Shown one piece after another: positions 52,648-61,332 of a stretch of 64,000 bases of DNA. A program made the position numbers and the translations under genes. The notes under the pieces are model-generated. The model was not told the origin of the DNA, made no database searches, and was given only the letters and a program-made list of their open reading frames with translations. This DNA comes from Nocardioides kribbensis (GTDB lineage: Bacteria > Actinomycetota > Actinomycetes > Propionibacteriales > Nocardioidaceae), in the NCBI RefSeq assembly GCF_015070375.1, contig NZ_JADCLL010000008.1, positions 124,001 to 188,000 of the forward strand. Direction: 5' to 3'. Numbering within the stretch: the first letter of the stretch is position 1; each line of letters begins with the position of its first letter.

Positions 52648-53994
52648 GTGGCCGTCCTCTCGAGCGCCGCGACCAGCGCGGTGACCCTCGCCAAGACCGT
52701 CGGCGCGCTGGCCCTGCTGCAGGCCACGCTGCCGGTCGACCTGGTCGTCACCGGCGTCGCCGCCGCGCGCGGGCGGGCCGCCCGCGGCACCCGACCCGAC
52801 CCCGGCGCGACCGCAGCGCCGCGGCGTACGGTGCTGGTCAGCGGGGGGAAGATGACCAAGGCGCTGGAGATCGCGCGGCTGATGCACCTCGCGGGGCACC
52901 GGGTCGTCATGGTCGAGACCCGGCGCTACCGGCTCACCGGTCACCGCTTCTCGCGCGCCGTCGACGCCTTCCACGTCGTGCCCGACATCTCCTCGCCCGA
53001 CTACGCCGCGGCGCTGCTGCGCGTGGTGCGGCAGGAGGGCGTGGACGTCTACGTGCCGGTCTGCTCGCCGGCCGCGAGCATCGCCGACGCCGAGGCCAAG
53101 CGGGTCCTGGAGCCGCACTGCGAGGTGGTCCACCTCGACCCCGACGACCTGCGCCGCGTCGACGACAAGCACCTCTTCGCCGAGTCGGCCGCCGCGCTCG
53201 GCCTCGCGGTGCCCGACACCCACCGGATCACCGACCCGCAGCAGGTGCTCGACTTCGACTTCTCGCGCTCCGCGCGGCCCTACATCCTCAAGTCCATCCC
53301 CTACGACCCCGTGCGCCGCCTCGACCTCACCCGCCTGCCGCTGGCGACCCGCGAGGAGACGGCCGCCCACCTGGCGCGGCTCCCGATCTCCCCGGAGCAC
53401 CCCTTCATCCTCCAGGAGTTCGTGGAGGGCGAGGAGTACTGCACCCACGGCACCGTGCGCGACGGGCGGCTCCAGGTCTACATCTGCTGCCGCTCCTCGG
53501 CCTGGCAGCTGACCTACGAGATGGTCGACAAGCCCGCGATCCGGGAGTGGGTCGAGACCTACGTCGCGGCCCACGGCCTCACCGGGCAGCTGTCCTTCGA
53601 CTTCATCGAGGACGCCGAGGGCGTCGTGCGGGCCATCGAGTGCAACCCGCGCACCCACTCCGCGATCACCCTGCTGCACGGCCATCCCGGCGTCGCGGCG
53701 GCCTACCTCGACGACGACGCCCCCGCCGTCGAGCCGCCCCTGGGCGGTCGGCCCACCCACTGGACCTACCACGAGCTGTGGCAGGGGCTGCGCCACCCGC
53801 GCACCCTGCCGGGCCGGTTGCGCACCCTCTCGCGCGGCCGCGACGCCGTGCTCGACCCCGCCGACCCGCTGCCCTTCCTCATGCTCCACCACGTGCACGT
53901 GCCGTCGCTGCTGCTGCAGAACCTGCGCCGGCTGCGGCCGTGGACCAAGGTCGACCTCAACATCGGCAAGCTCGTCGAGCCGGGAGGCGACTGA
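52648..53994 (+). CDS. mysC: ATP-grasp mycosporine-glycine synthase
   Basis: 448 aa, GTG 52648, three bases after mysB. An N-terminal membrane-like helix region (about 1-45) is followed by VLVSGGKMTKALEIARLMHLAGHRVVMVETRRYRLTGH and an ATP-grasp core: YILKSIPYDPVRRLDL, ILQEFVEGEEYCTHG, and the metal/phosphate ligand segment AIECNPRTHSAITLLHGHP. MysC activates 4-deoxygadusol with ATP and adds glycine to give mycosporine-glycine. Confidence 0.95.
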   Translation: MAVLSSAATSAVTLAKTVGALALLQATLPVDLVVTGVAAARGRAARGTRPDPGATAAPRRTVLVSGGKMTKALEIARLMHLAGHRVVMVETRRYRLTGHRFSRAVDAFHVVPDISSPDYAAALLRVVRQEGVDVYVPVCSPAASIADAEAKRVLEPHCEVVHLDPDDLRRVDDKHLFAESAAALGLAVPDTHRITDPQQVLDFDFSRSARPYILKSIPYDPVRRLDLTRLPLATREETAAHLARLPISPEHPFILQEFVEGEEYCTHGTVRDGRLQVYICCRSSAWQLTYEMVDKPAIREWVETYVAAHGLTGQLSFDFIEDAEGVVRAIECNPRTHSAITLLHGHPGVAAAYLDDDAPAVEPPLGGRPTHWTYHELWQGLRHPRTLPGRLRTLSRGRDAVLDPADPLPFLMLHHVHVPSLLLQNLRRLRPWTKVDLNIGKLVEPGGD

Positions 53995-53995
53995 C

Positions 53996-55093
53996 ATGGC
54001 AGAGCACAGCACCGAGCCGCACAGCACCGAGGCGCACAGCACCGGGCCGCACAGCACCGGACCCTTGCGGGTGCTCCACCTGGCCGGCTCCGCCGAGGAC
54101 GACTTCCTCGCCGACGTCTCCCTGCTCTACGCCCGCGACTGCCTCACCGCCGTCGCCGACCCCGAGCGCTACGTCGCGCTCGTCGCCCACGTCAGCCCCG
54201 ACGGGTCGTGGCGCTTCCCGGCCGACCTGTCGCCGGCCGCGCTGGCCGCCGCCGACCCGGTGCCCTTCGCCGAGGCCGTCGCCGTGGTCGCCGGGCTGGG
54301 CGTCGACCTGGTCGTGCCGCAGATGTTCTGCCTCTCGGGCATGACCCACCACCGCGCGCTGCTGGAGTTGCTCGGCCTGCCGTACGTCGGCAACCGGCCG
54401 GCCGTGATGGCGCTGGGCGCCGACAAGGCGCTGGCCCGCGCGGTGGTCGCCGACGCCGGCGTGAGGGTGCCGGAGGCCTACGTCGTGCCCGGCGGCCCGG
54501 AGGCCGGGGCGGCGGACCTGGCCCTGCCGGTGGTGGTCAAGCCGGTCGCGGCCGACAACTCGGTCGGGGTGAGCCTGGTCCACGAGCAGGGCGACCTGGC
54601 CGCGGCGGTCGAGGCCGCCCGCGAGCACGGTGGGCGCGCGCTGGTCGAGACCTACGTGCCGCTGGGGCGCGAGGTGCGCTGCGGCGTGGTCGAGGTCGAC
54701 GGCGAGCTGGTGTGCCTGCCGCTGGAGGAGTACGCCGTCGACACCGACACCAAGCCCGTGCGCGACCAGGCCGACAAGCTGCGCCGGGCCGACGACGGCG
54801 ACCTCGCCCTCGTGGCCAAGGACGCCGAGCACGCGTGGATCGTCGACCCGGCGGACCCGGTCTGCGAGCGGGTCTGGACCGCCGCGCGGCTGGCCTACCG
54901 CGCGCTCGGCTGCCGCCACTACGGGCTCTTCGACTTCCGCATCGACCCCGACGGCGAGCCGTGGTTCCTGGAGGCCGGCCTCTACTGCTCCTACGCCCGC
55001 ACCAGCGTGGTCGCGGTGATGGCGCGGGCGGCCGGCATCGACCTGCCGCAGCTCTTCCGCCTCGCCGTCGACGACGCCCTCGCCCACCCCTGA
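53996..55093 (+). CDS. mysD: D-Ala-D-Ala-ligase-like MAA ligase
   Basis: 365 aa, ATG 53996, one base after mysC. Residues from about 22 (RVLHLAGSAEDDFLADVSLLYARDCL) and SPDGSWRFPADLSPAALAAADPVPF, VVPQMFCLSGMTHHRALLELLGLPYVGNRP closely follow MysD. ATP-grasp residues include VVVKPVAADNSVGVSLV, ALVETYVPLGREVR and FDFRIDPDGEPWFLEAGLYCS. MysD condenses mycosporine-glycine with Ser, Thr or another amino acid to give shinorine-type imines. The N-terminus has a tandem HSTEP/HSTGP repeat. Specificity cannot be read from sequence. Confidence 0.95.
   Translation: MAEHSTEPHSTEAHSTGPHSTGPLRVLHLAGSAEDDFLADVSLLYARDCLTAVADPERYVALVAHVSPDGSWRFPADLSPAALAAADPVPFAEAVAVVAGLGVDLVVPQMFCLSGMTHHRALLELLGLPYVGNRPAVMALGADKALARAVVADAGVRVPEAYVVPGGPEAGAADLALPVVVKPVAADNSVGVSLVHEQGDLAAAVEAAREHGGRALVETYVPLGREVRCGVVEVDGELVCLPLEEYAVDTDTKPVRDQADKLRRADDGDLALVAKDAEHAWIVDPADPVCERVWTAARLAYRALGCRHYGLFDFRIDPDGEPWFLEAGLYCSYARTSVVAVMARAAGIDLPQLFRLAVDDALAHP
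54004..54063 (+). repeat. 15-bp tandem repeat in mysD N-terminus
   Basis: Four copies of cacagcaccgRgScg encode HSTEP-HSTEA-HSTGP-HSTGP just before the conserved MysD fold. It is probably a slipped-strand minisatellite extending a flexible, metal-capable His-containing tail. Confidence 0.8.
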
Positions 55094-55148
55094 CCCGACC
55101 GCCTGACGCGACCGCCCGACCCGACCGCCCGACCCTGAGGAGAACCCC

Positions 55149-55922
55149 GTGGAGACCCAGATCCTGCAGCCCGTCGGCGCCCGCGTCAGCGACGTCGCCC
55201 TCGACGACCCGGAGCTGCGCGCCGCGCTGCCGGGCCTGCTGGCCGAGCACGGGGTCGTGGTGCTGCCGGGCCAGCAGGTCGGCAACGAGGAGTTCCTCGC
55301 CTTCCTGCGCTCGCTCGGCGAGCTGACCTTCACCCAGGGCGAGACGCCCGTCGAGGGCCACCCCGACCTCAACCTGATCAGCAACGTCGGGCGCGAGACC
55401 CCGCCGCGCAGCACCTTCCACGTCGACACCAGCTACGTCGCGCGGCCCCCGGCGTACACCGCGCTGCGCGCGGTGAGCATCCCCGAGCGGGGCGGGGCCA
55501 CGCAGTTCACCAACCAGTACCTCGCACTGGAGTCGCTCGACCCCGACCTGCGCGAGCGCGTCGAGGGCCGCACGATCACCCACGTCGTCACCGGTGTGGA
55601 GCTGGAGGAGGGCGACGAGTCCTCGGCCGAGCACCCCGTCGTGCGGCCGCACCCCGTCACGGGCCGGCCCTCGCTCTACCTCACGACGCTCTCGCGGTGC
55701 GCCGCGGTCAGCGGGCTCGACGAGGAGGAGGCGGCGTCGCTGGTGGCCCGGCTCTACGAGCACTCGACGCGCCCCGAGAACACCCTCGACCACACCTGGG
55801 CCCCCCACGACGTGGTGATCTGGGACAACGCCTGCGTGCTGCACCGCGCCGACCACTCCGGTGTCGTCGGCGACCGCGTCATGCACCGCGGCATGGTCGC
55901 CGACCACGCCGTGCCCGCCTGA
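55149..55922 (+). CDS. TauD/TfdA-family Fe(II)/2-oxoglutarate dioxygenase, last gene of MAA cluster
   Basis: 257 aa, GTG 55149 after GAGGAGAACCCC. Fe ligands are seen in FHVDTSY (His-x-Asp, about residue 92) and the distal His in NACVLHRADHS (about 238). Arg in the C-terminal HRGMV segment may bind 2-oxoglutarate. The start ILQPVGARVSDVALDDPELRAALPGLLAEHGVVVLPGQ is typical of TauD. It is co-directional with mysD, 55 bp away. The family hydroxylates or cleaves alkyl/amino substrates. Here a role in modifying the MAA amino acid arm or core is inferred, analogous to but unrelated to PhyH-type MysH. Confidence 0.88.
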   Translation: METQILQPVGARVSDVALDDPELRAALPGLLAEHGVVVLPGQQVGNEEFLAFLRSLGELTFTQGETPVEGHPDLNLISNVGRETPPRSTFHVDTSYVARPPAYTALRAVSIPERGGATQFTNQYLALESLDPDLRERVEGRTITHVVTGVELEEGDESSAEHPVVRPHPVTGRPSLYLTTLSRCAAVSGLDEEEAASLVARLYEHSTRPENTLDHTWAPHDVVIWDNACVLHRADHSGVVGDRVMHRGMVADHAVPA

Positions 55923-55932
55923 GCCGTCCGGC

Positions 55933-57141
55933 TCAGCCCCGCGGCACCGCCAGGACCCCTCCCGGCATCCGCACCACGACCGTGACGCCCTCGCCCGGCC
56001 GGGCGTCGAGCTCGATCGAGCCGCCCCAGGCCTCGGCCATGCGCTGCGCCGCCGCGAGGCCCAGGCCCAGCCCCTGGTCCTCCCGGTGCAGCGAGAGCGA
56101 CGACTTCGCGAAGGGCCGGCCGAGGGCGGCCACGTCCTCGGGCGGGATGCCCTGGCCACTGTCGGAGACGATGATCTCGACCGTGGCCTCGTCGACGAGC
56201 CACGAGGCCACGAAGACGTCGGTGCCCGCGGCGGAGAACTTCGCCGCGTTGTCGACCACCCGCTCGAGCACCTCGCGGACCTCCGCCGCCGGTGCGAGCA
56301 CGACGAGCCCGGGCGGCGTGGGGGCGCGGCGCACGGCGATGCGGTGCCCGTGGCGGTAGGTGCGCCCCGAGGCGGTCTCCGCCACCAGGTCGAGGACGCG
56401 GTCGAGGTCGGTGGAGGGCCGGGCGCCGGGGCCGTCGGCAGCGCCGGCGTCACCGGCGTCGGTGCCGGCGCTGACGAGGGCGACCGCGTCGGTGGCGACG
56501 CGCCCGAGACGCTCCGTGGCGGCCTGCATGCGCTCCAGCACGCGCTGCTGCTGCGGGGTCAGCGGGCCGGGCCGTCCGTCCAGGAGCATCTCGACGGCCA
56601 CCATCAGCACGGTCAGGGGTGTGCGGAGCTCGTGGGACAGCAGGGTCACCGCCGCGGTCGTGCGGGCGTCGAGGTCCTCGGCCGCCCGCTCGGCCTCGGA
56701 GGGGGCGGTGACGCCGTCGAGCGCGAGGGCCAGGCCGTCGGCGGCCTGGCGCAGCAGTCGCCGGTCGGCCGCCGTCCAGGCCCGCGGTGCCCTCGACCAG
56801 GTCACCAGGTGGCCCAGGTCGGGTGCGCCGGCCTCCTGCACGGTCACGGCGCCGAGGGCGCCCATCGCGCGCGGCCGGCCGCGGTGGTCGTGGAGCGTGG
56901 GGTTGGCGGTGGTGGTGCGCCTGTCGTCGGCGGGCTCGGCGCCCAGCTCCGCCCAGGCCGCGACCGGGGCCGAGCCGCCGCCCGGCTGCTGGAACCACGC
57001 CGAGTCGGTGCCCAGGGCGCCTCGCAGCCACTCCGCGGCCACCGCACCGAGGCCCTCGCGGCTCACCGGACCGTCGGCGCGGGCCGCCTCCAGACGGCGA
57101 CCGAGCGCGTCCTGCCCGGCCGGCGCCGCGGCGTCAGCCAC
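55933..57141 (-). CDS. Sensor histidine kinase (GAF-like sensor region, cytoplasmic)
   Basis: 402 aa, GTG 57141 overlapping the Hpt gene stop. N-terminal ~180 residues form a GAF-like input region (WLRGALGTDSAWFQQPGGG...LGAVTVQEAGAPDLGHLVTWSRAPRAWTAADRRLLRQAADGLALAL). The HisKA H-box LSHELRTPL and a HATPase_c domain with N box RVVDNAAKFS, G1 DSGQGIPP and GLGLGLAAAQR follow. There is no membrane helix, so it is soluble. The partner regulator is not in the window; an Hpt protein lies upstream in the same unit. Convergent with the TauD gene, 10 bp away. Confidence 0.93.
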   Translation of the reverse strand: MADAAAPAGQDALGRRLEAARADGPVSREGLGAVAAEWLRGALGTDSAWFQQPGGGSAPVAAWAELGAEPADDRRTTTANPTLHDHRGRPRAMGALGAVTVQEAGAPDLGHLVTWSRAPRAWTAADRRLLRQAADGLALALDGVTAPSEAERAAEDLDARTTAAVTLLSHELRTPLTVLMVAVEMLLDGRPGPLTPQQQRVLERMQAATERLGRVATDAVALVSAGTDAGDAGAADGPGARPSTDLDRVLDLVAETASGRTYRHGHRIAVRRAPTPPGLVVLAPAAEVREVLERVVDNAAKFSAAGTDVFVASWLVDEATVEIIVSDSGQGIPPEDVAALGRPFAKSSLSLHREDQGLGLGLAAAQRMAEAWGGSIELDARPGEGVTVVVRMPGGVLAVPRG

Positions 57142-57508
57142 GGGTCGGCGCGTCGGAGGTGGGCCGGGCCAGCCAGGAGCCGATCGCCCGCGCGGTCGAG
57201 TCCGCCACCTCGTCGAGGCGGTGGAGCCCGGTGCCGGCCGGCGACCGCTCCAGGGCGGTCGTCGTCGCGGCCAGGCGTCGGGCGCCGACCTGGGCGGCCG
57301 CCGAGCGCAGGGCGTGACACGCCCTGTGCAGCTCCTCCTCGCCGCCCTCGGACGCGGCGTGGTGCACGGCCGCGACACGAGCGCCGAGGCCGGCGACCAG
57401 GTCGCCCAGCACCTCCCGCGCGAGCGGTGCCCCCACGGCCTCGACGAGGTCGTCGGCGGCGAGCAGGGGCTCGGCGTCGGCGTCGCTCGACGGGGTCGCA
57501 GGGCACAT
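57134..57508 (-). CDS. Hpt-domain phosphotransfer protein
   Basis: 124 aa. Residues about 40-110 are helical with HRACHALRSAAAQVGARRLAATTTAL, where the phosphorylatable His is in CHALRSA. Stand-alone Hpt proteins relay phosphate between hybrid kinases and response regulators. Coupled by GTGGCTGA overlap to the kinase gene. Divergent from the lipoprotein/hybrid-kinase pair, with which it may form a phosphorelay. Confidence 0.87.
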   Translation of the reverse strand: MCPATPSSDADAEPLLAADDLVEAVGAPLAREVLGDLVAGLGARVAAVHHAASEGGEEELHRACHALRSAAAQVGARRLAATTTALERSPAGTGLHRLDEVADSTARAIGSWLARPTSDAPTRG

Positions 57509-57610
57509 GGGAGAAGGTCATCACGACGACGGCGTCGTGGAGCGGAATTTGACGAATTCTTGAGCCTGCATGTCCTGCTGAGCGCGGGGGAGCCTGCCGA
57601 TCATGGGTCC

Positions 57611-58240
57611 GTGGACGACCTCACGACCCGACTCTCCCGCCCCGCCCGCGCCACGGTCCGGGTGGCCGCTCCGCTGGTGCTGCTGCTCGCGCTCGGCTCG
57701 GCCTGCTCCCCGGGGCCCGACGCCTCGAGCTCCGCGGCCGGCGCCCCGCCCGTGGCCGAGGTGACGACGCTGACCCCGGCCACGCTGGAGCCGGGCGACG
57801 AGGTGCCTGCGCCCACCGGGCCCGTCGTGCTCACCATCAAGGGCGGCTCGGTGCACAACGTGGGCGACCGGCTCGAGCTCGACCGGGCGCTGCTCGACCG
57901 GCTGGGCTCGGTGTCCTACGAGGCCGACGACGACCAGGCCACCGGTGGCCGCCGCACCTTCTCCGGCCCGCTGGTGGCCACGCTGCTGGAGGTGGCCGGG
58001 GCCGGTGACGCGACGGTCATGGCGACCCACGCGATCAACGACTACACCGCCGACGTCCCGGTCTCCGACGCGTCGGCGTACCCGCTCATGCTGGCGACCC
58101 GCACCGACGGTGAGCCGATGGACGTGGCGGGCTACGGGCCGACGCGCTTCGTCTACCCGACCGAGGGCGCCCCCGAGCTCGACAGCCCCGAGTACGACGC
58201 CCGGTGGGTGTGGCAGCTCGATCGGATCACCCTGCGATGA
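57611..58240 (+). CDS. Lipoprotein of molybdopterin-oxidoreductase-like (PF00174) type
   Basis: 209 aa, GTG 57611. Lipoprotein signal with lipobox LALGSAC. The mature domain (VVLTIKGGSVHNVGDRLELDRALLDRLGSVSYEADDD...FSGPLVATLLEVAGAGDATVMATHAINDYTADVPVSDASAYPLMLATRTDGEPM) resembles sulfite-oxidase-type molybdopterin-binding domains, but without the cofactor Cys. Such proteins are often encoded beside sensor kinases or GGDEF proteins. Overlaps the hybrid kinase start (ATGA) and may act as its periplasmic signal partner. Confidence 0.75.
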   Translation: MDDLTTRLSRPARATVRVAAPLVLLLALGSACSPGPDASSSAAGAPPVAEVTTLTPATLEPGDEVPAPTGPVVLTIKGGSVHNVGDRLELDRALLDRLGSVSYEADDDQATGGRRTFSGPLVATLLEVAGAGDATVMATHAINDYTADVPVSDASAYPLMLATRTDGEPMDVAGYGPTRFVYPTEGAPELDSPEYDARWVWQLDRITLR

Positions 58241-60513
58241 ACCCTCGGCCGCTCGCAGGTGGAGCGCCTGCACGCGGCCGGAGCCGGTGGGTGCCGAGCG
58301 TGCCCGGCGCGGTGCTCCTCGCCCTGGCGCTGTCGATGCTCGTGGTGACCCTGGTGCTCTCGGTGGCGACGCTGCGCCAGGTCGGGCTGCTCTCGGGACG
58401 CGTCGGCGACACCCAGGCCATCGTCGACGCCAACGTCAGGACCCTCACGCAGGTGCAGCGCGAGCTGCTGCTGCTCGACACCATGCTCGCCGACGGTGCG
58501 ACGGCCGACGAGCTCGACCTCCAGGGCCAGCTGGTGAGCCAGCGGGTGCAGGAGGGCTCGCTGTCCTACCAGGAGCAGACCCTGCGCGCCGAGGACCTGC
58601 TGGCCCTCGCCCGCGCCGACCAGCGGCGCTGGGAGGACGACCTCCTCCCCAGGCTCGACACCCTGGGCGACGTCGCGGACCGCCCCGGCGTCGAGGGACC
58701 GGCGGTGCGCGCGCTGCGGCGGGACGTGTCGGAGCTGGAGCGGTCCTACAACCAGCTCGTCTCCGACGGCGAGAACAACCGCAAGGCCCAGGCGGGGCTG
58801 GCCAACGACGACGCGGAGCGGCTGCTGTCGGGGGCGCGGCTCATGGTCGGCGGTCTCTTCGCCACCTTCGCCCTCGGCCTGCTCGCGCTGGTCCTCGGCC
58901 TGGTGGTGGCACGGCGCGCCTCGCGGCAGCGGGAGGCCGACCGGGAGGCCCTCGTGACGCTGAACCAGGAGCTCGAGCGCTACGCCCACATCGTGCACGC
59001 CACCTCGACCATGGTGGTCTGGACCGACGTGCGCGGGCGCATCATCTGGGTCAACCCCGCCTTCGAGGCCGAGACGGGCTGGGCGCTGGCCGAGGTGGTG
59101 GGACGCTCGCCGGGTGACTTCCTGCAGGGACCGGGCACGGACCCCGACACGGTGCGGGAGATGGGGGAGCGGCTGCGCCGTGGGGAGCGCTTCACCGCCG
59201 AGGTCCTCAACTACCACCGCGACGGCCACGAGATGTGGGTCGCGCTCGACGTGACTCCTCTGCGCGAGGAGTCCGCGGAGGGCGAGGGGGCGCTCACCGG
59301 CTTCGTGGCCGTCGAGTCCGACGTCACGGAGCGCCGGGAGGCCGCGGCGCTGCTGGAGGTCGCCCGCCGCGAGGCCGAGGCGACAGCCGCCGACCGGGCC
59401 GCCTTCCTGGCCACGATGTCGCACGAGATCCGCACCCCGCTCAACGCGGTGCTGGGCCTGACCGAGCTCCTGGCCGCGGGCGAGCTCGACCCCGAGCAGC
59501 GCGACTTCGCCGTCACGGCCCAGCGCAGCGGGCGGCACCTGCTGAGCCTGGTCAACGACATCCTGGACTTCTCCGCGCTCGACGCCGGCGGGGTGACCTC
59601 CTCGGAGGCGGAGCTGTCGCTGGTCGAGACCGTGGACGACGTGGTGGCGATGTTCGCCAGCGAGGCGCAGGGCAAGGGACTCGGGCTGCGGGTGCGTCGC
59701 ACCGACGCGGCGCCCGACCGCGTGCGTGGTGACGTCGTCCACCTGCGCCAGGTGCTGGTCAACCTGGTGGGCAACGCCGTGAAGTTCACCGATGCCGGCA
59801 GCGTGGCCGTCGAGGTGTCGCGCGACAGCGAGGGCGACGTCGTCCTGGAGGTCCGTGACACCGGGATCGGCGTGCCGCAGTGGCGCATCCCCTCGCTCTT
59901 CCAGCCCTTCACCCGGGGCGACGTGTCCGCCACGCGGCGTCACGGCGGCACCGGGCTCGGGCTCGCCATCTCGCGCGGTCTCGCTCGGGCGATGGGCGGC
60001 GACATCTCACTGACGTCGGTGCTGGGGGAGGGCACCACCGTCACCGTGCGGCTCCCCCTGGCGCCGGTCGGCGACGTCGTGACCCCGGCTCCGCCGGTCG
60101 GGGCCGCCCCGGCCGCCGACCTCGGGACCGCGCTGCGGGTGCTCGTCGCCGAGGACGACCCCATCAACCAGAAGGTGATCACGGCGATGCTCCGGCGCTG
60201 CGACCTCGACGCCGTCGTCGTGCCCGACGGTCTCGCCGCGGTGGAGGCGGTGCGGTCGGCCGCGGGCCGGGGAGAGCCCTTCGACCTCGTCCTGATGGAC
60301 GTGCAGATGCCGGTCATGGACGGGATGGAGGCGACCCAGGTCGTCGCCCTCGAGCACCCAGGCCTGCCCGTGGTCGCGCTCAGCGCCAACGTCCTCCCCG
60401 CCGACCGCGACCGCATGCTCGCAGCCGGCGCGGTCGGTTACCTGACCAAGCCGGTCAGCCTCGCCTCCCTGCTCGACGTGGTGCGGACCCACGCCGGGGT
60501 CGCGGCCCCCTAG
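58237..60513 (+). CDS. Hybrid sensor histidine kinase with PAS and receiver domains
   Basis: 758 aa, ATG 58237. TM1 (about 23-45), an exposed region of about 150 residues, and TM2 (about 205-228). A PAS domain (about 255-370, ATSTMVVWTDVRGRIIWVNPAFE...FTAEVLNYHRDGHEMWVAL) leads to HisKA with MSHEIRTPLNAV. HATPase_c (VNLVGNAVKFT, DTGIGVP, GGTGLGLAIS) and a C-terminal receiver (VAEDDPINQKVITAML, phospho-Asp in LVLMDVQMPVMDG, Lys in YLTKPV) follow. Phosphate probably passes to the divergent Hpt protein. Membrane sensor, probably coupled with the lipoprotein encoded just upstream. Confidence 0.96.
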   Translation: MNPRPLAGGAPARGRSRWVPSVPGAVLLALALSMLVVTLVLSVATLRQVGLLSGRVGDTQAIVDANVRTLTQVQRELLLLDTMLADGATADELDLQGQLVSQRVQEGSLSYQEQTLRAEDLLALARADQRRWEDDLLPRLDTLGDVADRPGVEGPAVRALRRDVSELERSYNQLVSDGENNRKAQAGLANDDAERLLSGARLMVGGLFATFALGLLALVLGLVVARRASRQREADREALVTLNQELERYAHIVHATSTMVVWTDVRGRIIWVNPAFEAETGWALAEVVGRSPGDFLQGPGTDPDTVREMGERLRRGERFTAEVLNYHRDGHEMWVALDVTPLREESAEGEGALTGFVAVESDVTERREAAALLEVARREAEATAADRAAFLATMSHEIRTPLNAVLGLTELLAAGELDPEQRDFAVTAQRSGRHLLSLVNDILDFSALDAGGVTSSEAELSLVETVDDVVAMFASEAQGKGLGLRVRRTDAAPDRVRGDVVHLRQVLVNLVGNAVKFTDAGSVAVEVSRDSEGDVVLEVRDTGIGVPQWRIPSLFQPFTRGDVSATRRHGGTGLGLAISRGLARAMGGDISLTSVLGEGTTVTVRLPLAPVGDVVTPAPPVGAAPAADLGTALRVLVAEDDPINQKVITAMLRRCDLDAVVVPDGLAAVEAVRSAAGRGEPFDLVLMDVQMPVMDGMEATQVVALEHPGLPVVALSANVLPADRDRMLAAGAVGYLTKPVSLASLLDVVRTHAGVAAP

Positions 60514-61157
60514 CCCGTCGCGGCGGCGCGCTCGGCGAGGCGTACGGCGACGTGGCGCACCAGGTCGGTGGTCTCGGGGTCGGCGGCGGCCTGCTCGGGC
60601 ACCAGGCCGCCGAGCAGGGCGGCGGGACGGGTCAGCCACGCCCACGCGCGCCACGGGTCGGTGCCGGCCTCGAGCAGCGTGGTCAGCACCGCGGCGAGCT
60701 CGTCGCGCACCCTCCCCGCCGCGTCGAGCTGGAAGGCCGGCACCATCGCCTGCTCCCGGCTGACGACGAGGAGACGGTGGTCGCCCGCCGCCTTGTGCAC
60801 GTCGAAGCGGGTGGCCTCCAGCGTCGCCCCCCGCAGGGCCGCCAGCGACGCGTAGTCGTGCCACGGGCTCGCCACCAGCTCGGCCCGCACCCGCGCCTGC
60901 TGGGCCAGCTGCACCAGCGGCACCGGCACGGCGTGCTCGGGCTCGTCGCCCTCGGCGTGCAGCAGCCTGTCGAGGTCGGCGAGCTGGTCGGCTCCCAGCG
61001 GCTCCCCGGTGCGCGGGTCGGTCCACCGCGCGTGGCCGGCGTCGTCGCGGTGGAGCGTCGGCAGCCCGGCCGCCCCCAGCTGGTCGGCCAGCCCCAGCCG
61101 CTCCAGCCAGGCCGCGAGGCGCTCGCTGGTCTCCGCCGGGCTCTCGTCGCCCGTCAT
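60510..61157 (-). CDS. MbcA/ParS-type (DUF2384-like) protein
   Basis: 215 aa. The final part DPWRAWAWLTRPAALLGGLVPEQAAADPETTDLVRHVAVRLAERAA resembles the toxin-binding C-terminus of MbcA/ParS/Xre antitoxins (NPWLxGxRPxxLL). The middle part has RAELVASPWHDYASLAALRGATLEATRFDVHKAAGDHRLLVV. A RES-domain toxin partner is not present beside it, so an orphan antitoxin or related DNA-binding protein is possible. Convergent with the hybrid kinase, overlapping by four bases. Confidence 0.6.
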   Translation of the reverse strand: MTGDESPAETSERLAAWLERLGLADQLGAAGLPTLHRDDAGHARWTDPRTGEPLGADQLADLDRLLHAEGDEPEHAVPVPLVQLAQQARVRAELVASPWHDYASLAALRGATLEATRFDVHKAAGDHRLLVVSREQAMVPAFQLDAAGRVRDELAAVLTTLLEAGTDPWRAWAWLTRPAALLGGLVPEQAAADPETTDLVRHVAVRLAERAAATG

Positions 61158-61332
61158 CGGGCCTCACCAGTCAGGGGGCACGTCATGGGGCAAGCCTGCC
61201 TCACCCTCCCTGGAGCGCTCGGCTCAGCCGGTGCGACCGGCGTGGTCCAGCCGTGGGGGTCGGTCCCAGTGCGGCGGCCGACGGCTCCGGCGGTGGTGGG
61301 GTCGAGGTCGATCACCGGTCCCACGTAGACCT
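61158..61332. other. Intergenic before repeat array
   Basis: No gene. It leads into the palindromic repeat array; with the array and minisatellite it makes a 968-bp non-coding stretch before fprA. Confidence 0.5.

Noticed and set aside
56360..57610. 5' extension of the lipoprotein frame
   Set aside because: Lies antisense to the histidine kinase; the signal peptide with lipobox begins at GTG 57611.
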